Assembly (NCBI RefSeq): GCF_001429545.1
Contig: NZ_LMSP01000013.1
Coordinates: 93,272-157,271 of the forward strand
From: Paenibacillus sp. Soil787
Lineage (GTDB): Bacteria; Bacillota; Bacilli; Paenibacillales; NBRC-103111
Direction of reading: 5' to 3'
DNA length: 64,000 nucleotides
The translations under genes and the position numbers were made by a program. The notes beneath the pieces were generated by a model, which saw nothing but the letters and a program-made list of their open reading frames with translations, was not told the origin of the DNA and did no database searches. Positions 18,798-28,514 of this stretch are shown here, piece after piece. The first letter of the stretch is position 1, and every line of letters begins with the position of its first letter.

Positions 18798-19840
18798 TGA
18801 AAAAAATTAAAATTGGTATTATTGGTGCCGGCAGAATTGGTAAAATCCACGCAGACAATTTGCTTCGGATACCCGAGGTTGAAATCCTTGCGGTGAGTGA
18901 TTTATTTGCCGGTCCTGACTTAGAAGCATGGGCTGCTTCGCGTCAGATTAAGACAGTTACCAAAGACAGCCATGAGCTAATTGATAACCCTGACATCGAC
19001 GCCATCTTTATTTGCTCATCCACGGATACGCATGTCCCGCTCATTCAACTGGCTGCACTGGCGGGTAAACATATTTTCTGCGAGAAACCAATCTGCATGG
19101 ATATCACGCAAACGGAAGCGGCTATTGCAGCGGTTAATCAGGCAGGTGTGAAACTGCAGATCGGCTTCAATCGCAGATTTGACCACAACTTCAAGCGGGT
19201 TCGCGAGGTTGTTCAAGGAGGAACAATTGGCGATCCGCATATTGTGAAAATCACGTCCCGTGATCCGAATCCGCCACACCCTGATTACATCAAGGTGTCG
19301 GGCGGCATATTCATGGATATGATGATCCATGACTTCGACATGGCTCGCTATGTAGCGGGAAGCGAGGTTGAGGAAGTGTATGCGCAGGGCAATGTGCTCA
19401 TTAACCCGGTTTTCGCCGAGCACGGCGATGTCGATACCGCAATCGTAACGCTGCGGTTCCAGAACGGTGCTCTCGGTGTTATTGATAACAGCCGCCAAGC
19501 GGTATACGGCTATGACCAACGGGTTGAAGTGTTCGGCTCCAAAGGTAGCGTAACGGTTGCCAACGATCACCCTAATACGGCTGTAATCAGTACAGCGGAC
19601 GCTGTTGTTAGCGAAAAGCCGCTGCATTTCTTCCTAGAACGCTATCAAGCTGCCTATATGGAAGAAACACAGATTTTCATCGATTGTCTTTTGAATGATA
19701 AGCCTGTGCCAGTGAGTGGCTATGACGGTATGCAGGCGGAGCGGATCGCGTTAGCTGCTAAGCTGTCTTCCCGTTTGGGCCGGCCGGTGAAAGTGAGCGA
19801 GGCGTTAGATTTGCTTAAACAGACCTCTGTATCTCAGTAA
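18794..19840 (+). CDS. iolG: myo-Inositol 2-dehydrogenase IolG
   Basis: 348 residues, Gfo/Idh/MocA family. N-terminal NAD Rossmann motif [16 protein letters not shown], catalytic-lysine motif FCEKPI, and the family sequence [12 protein letters not shown] then [16 protein letters not shown] with the conserved D and H. It oxidises myo-inositol to 2-keto-myo-inositol, the first step of the pathway. The first ATG overlaps the iolJ stop by 4 nt, and a second ATG follows directly. Confidence 0.93.
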   Translation: MMKKIKIGIIGAGRIGKIHADNLLRIPEVEILAVSDLFAGPDLEAWAASRQIKTVTKDSHELIDNPDIDAIFICSSTDTHVPLIQLAALAGKHIFCEKPICMDITQTEAAIAAVNQAGVKLQIGFNRRFDHNFKRVREVVQGGTIGDPHIVKITSRDPNPPHPDYIKVSGGIFMDMMIHDFDMARYVAGSEVEEVYAQGNVLINPVFAEHGDVDTAIVTLRFQNGALGVIDNSRQAVYGYDQRVEVFGSKGSVTVANDHPNTAVISTADAVVSEKPLHFFLERYQAAYMEETQIFIDCLLNDKPVPVSGYDGMQAERIALAAKLSSRLGRPVKVSEALDLLKQTSVSQ

Positions 19841-19857
19841 GGGAGGGAGACGTTAAC

Positions 19858-20682
19858 ATGAACAGATCCAAACTGATTGTAACGCCTGCCTCCACCCCGA
19901 ATGAGGAAGGCAGCCTTTTGAAGGTGACTCCAGAATCAGCAGGATGGAAGTATGTTGGTTTCGAAGTTGTACAGCTTGCGGAGGGGCAATCTTTGAGCCG
20001 TGAGACAGCGGGGCTGGAAGTTTGTCTAGTTCTGCTCACTGGTAAAGCCGATGTGGCTACCAAGCAAGCAGAGTGGAAAAATATTGGGCAGCGGATGAGC
20101 GTATTTGAGAAAATACCGCCATATTCCGTCTATGTACCAAATAATGATCGCTACGAGGTCACCGCGCTGACAGCAGTAGAGCTTGCTGTTTGCTCCGCTC
20201 CTGGCGCTGGCAACCATAAGGCACGTCTGATTGCACCTGATCAGGTAGGGGTAGAAACGCGTGGTTATGGCAATATAGAGCGCCAAATTCATAACATTTT
20301 GCCAGAGCAGGAGCCAGCGGATAGCTTGCTTGTGGTTGAAGTCTTCACACCGAATGGGCACTGGTCGAGCTACCCGCCCCATAAGCATGATCGCGATGCG
20401 CTTCCGGACGAATCGTTTCTGGAAGAGACGTATTATTATCGCGTCGATCCGGGGCATGGCTTTGCGGTTCAACGTGTGTACACGGACGATCGGTCGCTCG
20501 ATGAGACGCTGATTGTTAAGAATGGCGAAACCGTGCTCGTTCCGCGTGGCTATCACCCTGTTTCGGCGCCTCCAGGCTATGATGTGTATTACCTGAATGT
20601 TATGGCGGGACCTACGCGAACATGGAAGTTTCATAATGATCCGGAGCATGCTTGGATTATGACGAAGCCGCGCGAAGCGTAA
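19858..20682 (+). CDS. iolB: 5-deoxy-glucuronate isomerase IolB
   Basis: 274 residues, double-stranded beta-helix (cupin) fold. Metal-binding residues are in WSSYPPHKHDRD and FLEETYYYRV, with a second cupin motif HPVSAPPGYDVYYLNVMAGP. It isomerises 5-deoxy-D-glucuronate to 2-deoxy-5-keto-D-gluconate for IolC. GGGAGGGAG precedes the start. It is the last catabolic gene before the regulator. Confidence 0.94.
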   Translation: MNRSKLIVTPASTPNEEGSLLKVTPESAGWKYVGFEVVQLAEGQSLSRETAGLEVCLVLLTGKADVATKQAEWKNIGQRMSVFEKIPPYSVYVPNNDRYEVTALTAVELAVCSAPGAGNHKARLIAPDQVGVETRGYGNIERQIHNILPEQEPADSLLVVEVFTPNGHWSSYPPHKHDRDALPDESFLEETYYYRVDPGHGFAVQRVYTDDRSLDETLIVKNGETVLVPRGYHPVSAPPGYDVYYLNVMAGPTRTWKFHNDPEHAWIMTKPREA

Positions 20683-20759
20683 GCCGGTTTGCAAGTTCCC
20701 GTCAGCCCCTTCATAATGGAAGAAAAAAAAGTATCCTTCAAGAAAAATGGGGTAGTAGG

Positions 20760-21779
20760 ATGAAGGCAACCATCTATGATGTGGCAAGAGAGGCCGGCGT
20801 GTCCATTGCGGCGGTCTCGCAGGTCATGAACGGCAAAGGAAAAATAAGCGAAGAACGGCGCGGTGAAATCATAAAGATTATGGAGCGGCTCAATTATCAG
20901 CCTAGCGTTATCGCGTCGGCGCTGACTGGTAAAAAGACCTATACCTTAGGTCTGCTTGTGCCCGATATTTCCAATCCCTTTTTTGCGGAAATTGCTCGAG
21001 CAGTAGAGGACCAAGGCCATCATATGGGCTATAGTTTGGTCATTTGCAGCAGCGACAATAAAGATGAACGGGTGGAGCGATATCTGAATTTGCTCCAGCA
21101 AAAAAGGGTGGATGCCATGATCATTGGTACGGGGATGGACAATAAAGACATGCTGACTCCATTGATGGAGAGAGCGATCCCCATAGCAATGATCGCGAGG
21201 GAAATGCCTGATCTCGACGTTCATACGGTCGTCGTGGATGACTTTGTCGGAGGGGCGTTATCAGCAACGCATTTACTCGATTTGGGTCATCGGCGCATGG
21301 CCATTCTGGCTGAGCACTCGAAAGTAAGCAGCAGCCGTGAAAGGGTCCGTGGCTTCAAGAGCAAGCTGGAAGAAGCGGGAGTTCAACTCCCGGAAAACAG
21401 CGTACGCAACTGCCGCTACGTTGTAGCGGATGGAAAGCGTGAGGCGCTTGAACTGTTGGGACAATCGGGTTCTGATCGGCCGACTGCGCTGTTTTGTTGT
21501 AATGATTTGCTCGCTATTGGTGCGCTTCAGGCGGCTAAACAGCTTCGCCTACGCGTGCCAGAGGATCTGTCCGTGATCGGTTTCGATAACACGATTCTGG
21601 CTTCAGTCACAGATCCACCGCTTACGACTGTCGCTCAGCCGATCGAGCCGATGGGGAAAATGGTCGTGGATTTACTGATCCAAGAATTGAAGAAAGAATC
21701 GAAAGCCAAGCAACGTGTCGTGATGCGTCCCGAGCTGATTGTTAGGCAATCAACTGCGGCTCCAACGGTTTGTGATTAG
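20760..21779 (+). CDS. LacI family repressor, probable regulator of the iol operon
   Basis: 339 residues from ATG 20760. The N-terminus ATIYDVAREAGVSIAAVSQV is a canonical LacI helix-turn-helix with the minor-groove hinge helix at about residues 48-57. The effector domain is a periplasmic-binding-protein fold (GLLVPDISNPFFAEIARAVE to VIGFDN). It sits 77 nt after iolB in the same direction, and two LacI-type palindromes TTAAGCGCTTAA overlap the iol promoter, so it very likely controls its own operon. This differs from the DeoR-type IolR of Bacillus subtilis. Longer starts upstream have no ribosome site. Confidence 0.85.
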   Translation: MKATIYDVAREAGVSIAAVSQVMNGKGKISEERRGEIIKIMERLNYQPSVIASALTGKKTYTLGLLVPDISNPFFAEIARAVEDQGHHMGYSLVICSSDNKDERVERYLNLLQQKRVDAMIIGTGMDNKDMLTPLMERAIPIAMIAREMPDLDVHTVVVDDFVGGALSATHLLDLGHRRMAILAEHSKVSSSRERVRGFKSKLEEAGVQLPENSVRNCRYVVADGKREALELLGQSGSDRPTALFCCNDLLAIGALQAAKQLRLRVPEDLSVIGFDNTILASVTDPPLTTVAQPIEPMGKMVVDLLIQELKKESKAKQRVVMRPELIVRQSTAAPTVCD

Positions 21780-21879
21780 CTTATATGAAGCTCATTAGGC
21801 TGCTGTCCCAAAAGTCATTTTGGGATGATATGCCATCTACCTTTATTTTACTATCCAATGGTAACCAGAATTTGCTGAG

Positions 21880-22052
21880 GGAACGTCGATGCGCTAATTG
21901 GGAAAAACGCCCGAATTCATGAGGAAGAGGAACGACGATGCGTTATTTCGTTGTTTTTGCCTCCAGATCGCTCATTTTGATCAAATAGCGCACGCACGTT
22001 CCTTTTATTCGATTTTTAGTGCAGATTTCCCAAAATAACGAATCGACGTTCC
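21880..22052. repeat. Four-box intergenic element, GGAACG class, copy 2
   Basis: Forward boxes at 21880 and 21929, inverted boxes at 21983-22002 and 22033-22052. Outer boxes match 17/20; GGGAAA/TTTCCC next to them extends the pairing. Total 173 bp. It follows the LacI gene. Flank GGTAACCAGAATTTGCTGAG is shared with copies 1 and 3. Confidence 0.9.
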
Positions 22053-22086
22053 GCGAGCCTTAGGGATAGCAACTTTTCGTATGATC

Positions 22087-22119
22087 AGGTCAGCCAGATA
22101 TATCTGGTTGGCCTTTTTT
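22087..22119 (+). terminator. Intrinsic terminator, probably of the iol operon
   Basis: GGTCAGCCAGATA / TATCTGGTTGGCC with six T following. It is the first strong plus-strand terminator after the LacI gene, beyond repeat copy 2. Confidence 0.85.
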
Positions 22120-22121
22120 GG

Positions 22122-22265
22122 TTGGCACAACGGGTGGATACGTCTGTACTTTCCGGTTACGGTACAGAAGCGGTGCCTTTTCTGGTAACGAATACGAAAG
22201 GATGGGAACGCAGTGGCACTATAACCGTGCAGCTGGAATTAAATATGTGTCCGTATATGAAATGA
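22122..22265 (+). pseudogene. Possible coding remnant of unknown origin
   Basis: An open frame of 47 codons encodes a protein-like stretch (VDTSVLSGYGTEAVPFLVTN, then GTITVQLEL) but begins inside a terminator region and has no ribosome site. It may be the tail of a lost gene. Downstream to 22470 only an inverted repeat CCTGAGA/TCTCAGG (22330-22359) is notable. Confidence 0.25.
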
Positions 22266-22470
22266 GTCTTTTTCTTGTGAGAGGTCAAAAATACATTTTC
22301 CGATACTCTAAGTAAAGTAGCATGTTGAATCCTGAGAAGGCAAAAAGAGGCGTCTCAGGAGCTCGAGTGGAGCGAAAGTTACCAAACCTCCTCATGCTTA
22401 AAGAGGCTATCGTAATTTGACTCATACCCAATGAATTTATAGATTTTTCTATAATTTTTTAAGGGTTTTT

Positions 22471-22499
22471 TTGATCAAAACTTTTATTATAGGTATATT
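22471..22499 (+). promoter_or_regulatory. Promoter of the glycan-uptake operon
   Basis: TTGATC (22471-22476), 17-nt spacer, TATATT (22494-22499) in AT-rich DNA, 26 nt before the permease start. Confidence 0.65.
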
Positions 22500-22525
22500 A
22501 CATCGAAGTAAGGAGTGAAGCAGCC

Positions 22526-23491
22526 TTGAACGGAAATATCAATGAAGCTCCTAGACTCCCCCTAACGACAAGTGAGCAGAAAGCTTTACAGCTGAGACGA
22601 AGAAGAAGACTGAAACAAAACATTCCGCTTTTTATCATGCTTGTCCCTGTCATTGCATACTACATTTTGTTCAAATATTGGCCTATGGGCGGACTTGTGA
22701 TCGCTTTCAAAAACTACAATTTTTCGGATGGGATTTTGGGCAGCCCATGGGTGGGACTAAAGTATTTTAAACTTTTGTTTTCTAGCTCCAATACACTTCA
22801 AATCATTTGGAACACGTTCTGGCTCAGTCTTTTGAGTTTAATTTTCGGATTTCCGATTCCCATCTTTCTGGCCATTTTGCTCAATGAAGTAAGAAGGTCG
22901 TGGTTTAAAAGATGGGTACAAACGATTATCTATTTGCCGCATTTTTTCTCTTGGATCATCGTTTCTGGTATCGTATTGTCTTTATTTGCAACAGACTACG
23001 GTTCAATTAATAAGGTGCTTAAGTTGTTCAACATGGAACCGATTACCTTCTTATACGAGTCGAAATCTTGGGTCACTATATTTGTTGGATCAGGCGTGTG
23101 GAAAGAAATGGGGTTTAGCACTATTATTTACTTGGCTGCCCTTACGACCATTGACCCTTCCCTTTATGAATCCGCCGGCATGGATGGGGCTACGAAGTGG
23201 AGGCAAATGTGGCACGTTACTCTTCCAGGTATTCGGCACACCATTATCCTATTGCTTATATTAGCGATGGGAAAGGTGATGGAGGTTGGCTTTGACCAAG
23301 TATACAACTTGCAGAACGCCGCGGTATCGGACGTATCGGAAGTCATTAGCACCTACATTTATAAAATGGGCCTAGGTAGTTCACAATTTAGCTTAACTAC
23401 GGCAATGGGATTCTTCGAATCCATCATTAGCTGCAGTCTTGTGCTGATCGCTAACCGAATCGCTAAAAAGTTTGACCAAGCTTTATTCTAA
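22526..23491 (+). CDS. Sugar ABC transporter permease (LplB-type)
   Basis: 321 residues from a TTG start with AAGGAG 10 nt upstream. Six membrane segments and the permease EAA loop (YESAGMDGATKWRQMWHVTLPGI at about 212-234) mark a CUT1-family MalF-like subunit. The N-terminal basic stretch (RRRRRLKQN) precedes the first membrane helix, as in LplB/YteP proteins that import oligosaccharides. It opens an operon with a second permease and a binding lipoprotein; no ATPase is encoded, so it probably shares an MsmX-type ATPase from elsewhere. Confidence 0.92.
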   Translation: MNGNINEAPRLPLTTSEQKALQLRRRRRLKQNIPLFIMLVPVIAYYILFKYWPMGGLVIAFKNYNFSDGILGSPWVGLKYFKLLFSSSNTLQIIWNTFWLSLLSLIFGFPIPIFLAILLNEVRRSWFKRWVQTIIYLPHFFSWIIVSGIVLSLFATDYGSINKVLKLFNMEPITFLYESKSWVTIFVGSGVWKEMGFSTIIYLAALTTIDPSLYESAGMDGATKWRQMWHVTLPGIRHTIILLLILAMGKVMEVGFDQVYNLQNAAVSDVSEVISTYIYKMGLGSSQFSLTTAMGFFESIISCSLVLIANRIAKKFDQALF

Positions 23492-23534
23492 ACAGGGGTA
23501 ACATAAGCTCAGCACAAATGAAAGGAGGGGTAGC

Positions 23535-24407
23535 ATGAAAGCGACAAAAGGCGAAAATATATTCTACGCTGCCAATTACGTCGTGCTCGGATTAATTGCC
23601 TTAACGTGTATTCTGCCGTTTATTCATATTGTGGCGCTGTCGCTTAGCGATCGTTCGTCCGTGGATTCAGGACATGTCTTCTTCTGGCCAATAGGGCTGC
23701 AGTTCACGGCTTATAAAATTTTCTTCATAGCCAGCCCAGCTTTTAACGCTTTTAAAAATAGCATCATCATTACACTAGTCGGTGTGGCACTGAGTCTGTT
23801 AGGTACCATATTAGCTGCATACCCGTTGTCCAGATCGTATCTGATAGGCCGTCGCTATCTTGTTCTTGGCATGGTGTTTACGATGCTGTTCTCGGGGGGG
23901 TTAATTCCAACTTATCTGGTTATTAAGAACATGCATCTGATCGACTCCTATTGGGCCTTATGGCTAAGCGGATTCATTAGTACCTATAATATGCTGCTAA
24001 TGCGAAGCTACTTTGAAAATATTCCTTATGAAGTACAGGAAGCTGCGCGAATTGATGGATGTAACGATACCTCGCTTCTCATCCGTATCATACTTCCACT
24101 ATCACTGCCCATGTTGGCTACGTTGGCTCTGTTCTACGGGATTGGCTTCTGGAATTCTTTCATGAACGTGCTAATGTATATCAACAAGAGCGAATTGCAG
24201 AATTTGACCGTCATCGTCCAGGCGATGCTGCAACAAAACGATCTTCTGAATTCTCCTTCTCTAAATAGTGAAGAGCAGGCGGCAGTCGCTACGGAGATGG
24301 TTAAAGCAGTCGGGGTCGTTGTCATGGTAGTTCCTATGCTGGTGGTTTATCCCTTCCTGCAAAAGTACTTTGTGAAGGGCGTTATGCTTGGATCTGTTAA
24401 GGGTTGA
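23535..24407 (+). CDS. Sugar ABC transporter permease (YtcP/LplC-type)
   Basis: 290 residues, six membrane segments, MalG-like subunit of the CUT1 family. The EAA loop is YEVQEAARIDGCNDTSLLIRI plus the following leucine-proline stretch at about 175-200. AAAGGAGGGG precedes the ATG. It pairs with the upstream permease to form the membrane channel. Confidence 0.93.
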   Translation: MKATKGENIFYAANYVVLGLIALTCILPFIHIVALSLSDRSSVDSGHVFFWPIGLQFTAYKIFFIASPAFNAFKNSIIITLVGVALSLLGTILAAYPLSRSYLIGRRYLVLGMVFTMLFSGGLIPTYLVIKNMHLIDSYWALWLSGFISTYNMLLMRSYFENIPYEVQEAARIDGCNDTSLLIRIILPLSLPMLATLALFYGIGFWNSFMNVLMYINKSELQNLTVIVQAMLQQNDLLNSPSLNSEEQAAVATEMVKAVGVVVMVVPMLVVYPFLQKYFVKGVMLGSVKG

Positions 24408-24467
24408 TGAGAAAGGTGTTCCCGTTTAACAAAACTTCACAATAAAATTATTGGGGGAAAAATGCAC

Positions 24468-26144
24468 ATGAAAAACAAGAAACTGTGGGTTGGTATGACA
24501 GTAAGTGTTGTAGCGTTAGGGGCAACGTTGGTTGGTTGCAGCAGCGACAAGAAGGAAACGGCAACACCGGCAGCAACGACCAAATCGGGTGAGAAAGCGG
24601 CAGTTAAACGCAGCGATGTAACCGTAACCATGTATGACCGCGGTGCAGTTCCTGCATCGGAAGGGTCGTATGAAGAAAATCGCTGGACCAAATGGATTAA
24701 CCAGAACGGACCGGAAAATGTGAAATACGTTCCCATCCTCCGCAGCGATTCAACTAAAAAATTAAATGTATTGTTTGCTTCCGGTTCCGCTCCGGATATT
24801 GTTAGCGAGTATAATACACCGTTTCGTGGCAGTCTGTATGATCAAAAGCAGCTGCTGCCTATCGATGACATTTTAAAATTCATGCCTGAATATCAAAAAT
24901 TACTGACCCAATATCCGCAGTTGAAGAAAGCGGGTACAAAACCAGACGGGAAGTTGTATGAAATCGGTAAAGTAAAAGAAGCTACACCTCAACATCTCTT
25001 GCTCATTCGTACAGATTGGTTGAAAAAGCTGAATCTATCAATGCCTACAACAACTGAGGAATTATTGGCTGTGGCTAAAGCATTTGCAGAGAAAGATCCT
25101 GACGGCAACGGTAAGAAAGATACCTATGGGCTTAACATGAGTACCTATTCGGAACAAGCGATCAATGAGATGTTTGGTGAAGGCTCTTCGAAAGACTTGT
25201 TGGCTTGGGGAGTTAAAGATGGCAAAATTATCCGTCAGTGGGATAATGAGCTTGCTTCCCTAACCTTCAAAAAGCAGCTCTACGATGAGGGCCTTATTGA
25301 CAAAGATTATATCAATGACAAAGATGGTGCAAAGGCTAAGCAAGACTTTCTAAATGGCAAAATCGGTATTTACGTGAGATTCTCAGGCGGTTGGTATGAC
25401 TTTGCAATGAACGACCTTCCTACGTTAAAGAAAAATGTGGCCGATGCGGATGTGGCTCCGTTAGGCTATCCGAAATCACCACTCGGGACATTCACAGGGG
25501 CAATCGATAATCCGGTTCAAATGACGACAGTCATTAACGCCAAGGCGAAAGATCCTGAAGCTGTTGGCCGTTATCTTGACTTTATGATGAAACCGGAGAC
25601 GGCTTTGAAAGTGATTAATGGTGACGAAGGCACTCACTGGAAGAAAGCAGCTAATGGCTGCCCGCAGGCGATAGATCCGGCCAAGAACAAGAATGAGGTA
25701 GGCTACGCATTGGACTATGAAATGTTCTACTCATCGGGACAAGATAAATGCAGTTTTGTTTTGAGCGGCTTTAATCCGGAAGTGCCTGCGCAGAAGGCTG
25801 CCATGGACATGTATAAAGAAGTTCAGAAGATGTATTTCGATACGCAAAGAGGATATCCTGGGCTCACGGTAGGGGAACATATGCCGGTGTATAGTGCAGA
25901 TCTTCAAGTCATTAATACAACGATTCTTAAAGAAAAAGGCGACCTCTTCGTTAAGGCAATCATTAGCGGAAGCAAGTACAGCCCTGAACAAGCAATTAAA
26001 GACGCTCAAGCGGCTTGGGATAAAGCAGGTGGCAAGCAGCTCGAAGATTTCATGAACAAATGGTATTCGGAAAATAAAGATAAAGCGTTCCTTGCTAAGG
26101 ATGTTATGGCAATCGCCAAACAGCAAATGGAGCAAGTGAAGTAA
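24468..26144 (+). CDS. Extracellular solute-binding lipoprotein of the sugar ABC transporter (LplA-type)
   Basis: 558 residues from ATG 24468; the ATG at 24462 lies too close to GGGGG. A lipoprotein signal peptide ends in ALGATLVGC with the lipidated cysteine near residue 24, followed by a low-complexity linker (ATPAATTKSG). The body is a family-1 solute-binding fold of the large LplA type, about 100 residues longer than MalE-type proteins, and contains a DPDGNGKKDTYG calcium-like loop near residue 200. It captures the transported oligosaccharide at the cell surface. Substrate is not known; neighbours point to an acidic or uronate-containing glycan. Confidence 0.92.
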   Translation: MKNKKLWVGMTVSVVALGATLVGCSSDKKETATPAATTKSGEKAAVKRSDVTVTMYDRGAVPASEGSYEENRWTKWINQNGPENVKYVPILRSDSTKKLNVLFASGSAPDIVSEYNTPFRGSLYDQKQLLPIDDILKFMPEYQKLLTQYPQLKKAGTKPDGKLYEIGKVKEATPQHLLLIRTDWLKKLNLSMPTTTEELLAVAKAFAEKDPDGNGKKDTYGLNMSTYSEQAINEMFGEGSSKDLLAWGVKDGKIIRQWDNELASLTFKKQLYDEGLIDKDYINDKDGAKAKQDFLNGKIGIYVRFSGGWYDFAMNDLPTLKKNVADADVAPLGYPKSPLGTFTGAIDNPVQMTTVINAKAKDPEAVGRYLDFMMKPETALKVINGDEGTHWKKAANGCPQAIDPAKNKNEVGYALDYEMFYSSGQDKCSFVLSGFNPEVPAQKAAMDMYKEVQKMYFDTQRGYPGLTVGEHMPVYSADLQVINTTILKEKGDLFVKAIISGSKYSPEQAIKDAQAAWDKAGGKQLEDFMNKWYSENKDKAFLAKDVMAIAKQQMEQVK

Positions 26145-26158
26145 TGGATTAGGAAGAA

Positions 26159-26218
26159 GGAGCTGGACATGGATATGCGTTTTGCCTGCCATGCAGACAA
26201 CGCTGGATGTCCAGCTCC
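26159..26218 (+). terminator. Long hairpin after the binding-protein gene
   Basis: GGAGCTGGACAT at 26159-26170 pairs with ATGTCCAGCTCC at 26207-26218, followed by ATTCATTTT. The weak T tract suggests partial termination or 3' stabilisation of the binding-protein message, which ABC operons often need in excess. Confidence 0.65.
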
Positions 26219-26271
26219 ATTCATTTTGGCAACATCGGATAAATGGAATCACATCATGGGGGGAAATAGGA

Positions 26272-27351
26272 ATGAACAAGGTGAAAGTCGCCATCATTGG
26301 CTGCGGCGGTATTGCAACAGGTAAGCATTTGCCCAGCCTAAGCAAGATAGAACAAGTCGAAGTGGTTGGTTTTTTTGATATATCTCTTAAACATGCCCAG
26401 CAAGCGGCCGAGAAGTTTGGTGCTCCCGGAGCAAAAGTGTTTGAAAACTATAATGAACTTCTCGCGGACCCTTCCATTGAGGTCGTTCATATCTGTACCC
26501 CAAATGATACGCATGCAGAGATTTCGATCGCAGCTATGGAAGCAGGCAAACACGTCATGTGTGAAAAGCCGATGGCCAAAACCGCCGCCGATGCTCGCCG
26601 TATGGTTGAGGTGGCTAAGCGCACAGGTAAGAAGCTAACTATTGGCTACAACAACCGCTTCCGTGCGGACAGTCAGTATTTGAAAAGGGTGATCGAAGAC
26701 GGCGATCTGGGCGAGATCTATTTTGCCAAGGCGCATGCTGTTCGCAGACGTGGTGTTCCTACTTGGGGTGTATTTCTGGATGAAGACAAACAAGGCGGAG
26801 GTCCGCTGATCGACATCGGTACACATGCGCTCGATTTAACGCTGTGGATGATGAATAACTACGAACCCAAGGTGGTGCTTGGCACCGCTTATCATAAGCT
26901 TTCCCGGAAAGAAAATGCCGCTAATTCCTGGGGTCCTTGGGATCCTGAGAAATTCAAAGTGGAAGACTCCGCCTTTGCGATGATCGTGATGAAAAACGGC
27001 GCGACTGTGATGGTGGAGGCGAGTTGGGCCTTAAATACATTGGATACGAAGGAAGCGAAATGTACGCTTTGCGGTACAGAAGGCGGAGCCGACATGCAGG
27101 ATGGTTTACGCATAAATGGTGAGAACCACAGTCGCTTATACGTCAATCAACTTCAGTTCGAAGCCAAAGGCGCAGACTTCTACAATGGCAAAAAAGAGAG
27201 TATGCAGGATAAAGAAATCCGTATGTGGATTGACGCTGTGATGAACGATAAGGATCCTATTGTAACGCCAGAACAATCGTGTGTGGTTTCTGAAATTCTT
27301 GAAGCCATTTATGAATCCAATAGAACGGGAAAAGCGGTTTATTTTGACTAA
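26272..27351 (+). CDS. Gfo/Idh/MocA family NAD(P)-dependent dehydrogenase
   Basis: 359 residues from ATG 26272, with GGGGGG about 7 nt upstream. Rossmann motif AIIGCGGIATGKHLPSL, catalytic lysine in MCEKPMAKT, and GGGPLIDIGTHALDLTLWMM with the conserved D and H. Such enzymes oxidise or reduce hydroxyls of sugars or inositols. It is followed by a second, diverged family member, suggesting an oxidation/reduction pair (for example epimerisation or a keto intermediate, as in Gfo-type glycosidase pathways). Specific substrate not recognised. Confidence 0.85.
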   Translation: MNKVKVAIIGCGGIATGKHLPSLSKIEQVEVVGFFDISLKHAQQAAEKFGAPGAKVFENYNELLADPSIEVVHICTPNDTHAEISIAAMEAGKHVMCEKPMAKTAADARRMVEVAKRTGKKLTIGYNNRFRADSQYLKRVIEDGDLGEIYFAKAHAVRRRGVPTWGVFLDEDKQGGGPLIDIGTHALDLTLWMMNNYEPKVVLGTAYHKLSRKENAANSWGPWDPEKFKVEDSAFAMIVMKNGATVMVEASWALNTLDTKEAKCTLCGTEGGADMQDGLRINGENHSRLYVNQLQFEAKGADFYNGKKESMQDKEIRMWIDAVMNDKDPIVTPEQSCVVSEILEAIYESNRTGKAVYFD

Positions 27352-27379
27352 AATAACCGGAAATGAGGGCCATTCTTTC

Positions 27380-28402
27380 ATGATTAGAGTAGCGATGTTG
27401 AGCTTTTGGCATGTGCATGCCAAAGATTATGCACGCCTAGCCGCCGAGCACCCGGGTACCGAAATCGTGGCTGTATGGGATGAAGTTCCCGAACGAGGAA
27501 GGCAAAAGGCAGAGGAGCATGGCGTTAGCTTTTATGAGGATCTGCATGCGCTTTTGGCCAATCCGGATATTGATGCCGTTATTGTGGGTACGCCGACGAA
27601 TCGGCACCGGGATGTTATCATCGCAGCAGCCAAAGCGGGTAAGCATATCTTCACAGAGAAAGTTATAGCTACCACGACGAAGGAATGTAAGGAGATATTG
27701 GCTGCGGTTGAGACAGCTAGGGTCAAGCTAACGGTTTCTCTCCCCCGGCTATATACCTGGTTCACACAAGCTGCACATAACTTCATTCAGGGTGGTCAGC
27801 TTGGCACTGTTACGACGGTTCGTATTCGGCTTGCTCACAACGGCGCTTTGCGAACAGAGAAAAATCCGAATGGTTCACTCCCATCTCATTTCTTCCATTT
27901 AGAGGAGTGCGGGGGAGGAGCATTAATGGACCTTGGCTGCCATCCGATGTACTTGACACGCCTATTCCTGGGTTTACCGGAAAGTGTTAGTGCAAGCTTC
28001 GGCTATATCACAGAGCGAGAGGTAGAGGATAGTGCGGTAGCGACTTTACGTTATCCTAATGGGGCTATAGGCATTGTTGAAGCGGGATTCGTGAATAACT
28101 ACTCCCAATTTGATATTGAGGTGCAAGGAACGGAAGGCAGCCTTATGTATAGCAGAACCGATGACAAGTTGTTAGTCCGAGGCCATAAGCTGGAAGGTGA
28201 AGCTGCAGCAGGGTGGCAAGAGGTCACAGATCTGCCAGCCAATCTCCCTTCTCCCTTTGAACAATGGGTATCACATATTCGAATTGGAACGACGGCTTCT
28301 GAAAATATACAAATAGCCCTTGATTTGACCCGTTTAATGGAAGCTTCGACTTTATCGGCACGCTCAGGTGCTGTATGCAGGCTGAGTGACCTGGCGGAAT
28401 AA
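27380..28402 (+). CDS. Second Gfo/Idh/MocA family dehydrogenase
   Basis: 340 residues from ATG 27380. The N-terminus RVAMLSFWHVHAKDYARLA lacks the classic GxGxxG, which is seen in a subgroup with a WHVHA motif. The catalytic lysine is in FTEKVIA, and GGGALMDLGCHPMYLTRLF carries the conserved aspartate and histidine. It starts 28 nt after the previous gene. Function is probably a further redox step on the imported sugar; the altered dinucleotide loop may change cofactor handling. Confidence 0.82.
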   Translation: MIRVAMLSFWHVHAKDYARLAAEHPGTEIVAVWDEVPERGRQKAEEHGVSFYEDLHALLANPDIDAVIVGTPTNRHRDVIIAAAKAGKHIFTEKVIATTTKECKEILAAVETARVKLTVSLPRLYTWFTQAAHNFIQGGQLGTVTTVRIRLAHNGALRTEKNPNGSLPSHFFHLEECGGGALMDLGCHPMYLTRLFLGLPESVSASFGYITEREVEDSAVATLRYPNGAIGIVEAGFVNNYSQFDIEVQGTEGSLMYSRTDDKLLVRGHKLEGEAAAGWQEVTDLPANLPSPFEQWVSHIRIGTTASENIQIALDLTRLMEASTLSARSGAVCRLSDLAE

Positions 28403-28422
28403 AGAGACTTTCCCTGAGGAAA

Positions 28423-28468
28423 GGCCAGATCATTCCCTGCAAAGAAATAAGGGTAATCTGGCTTTTCT
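28423..28468 (+). terminator. Intrinsic terminator or attenuator inside the operon
   Basis: GCCAGAT...CCCT pairs with AGGG..ATCTGGC and is followed by TTTTCTT. It lies 20 nt past the second dehydrogenase; a fresh AAGGAGG and gene follow 46 nt later, so read-through or a separate promoter is needed. Confidence 0.7.
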
Positions 28469-28514
28469 TCATTAGAAGGAAATGATGACAACAAAGTTCT
28501 AAGGAGGAACAGAC

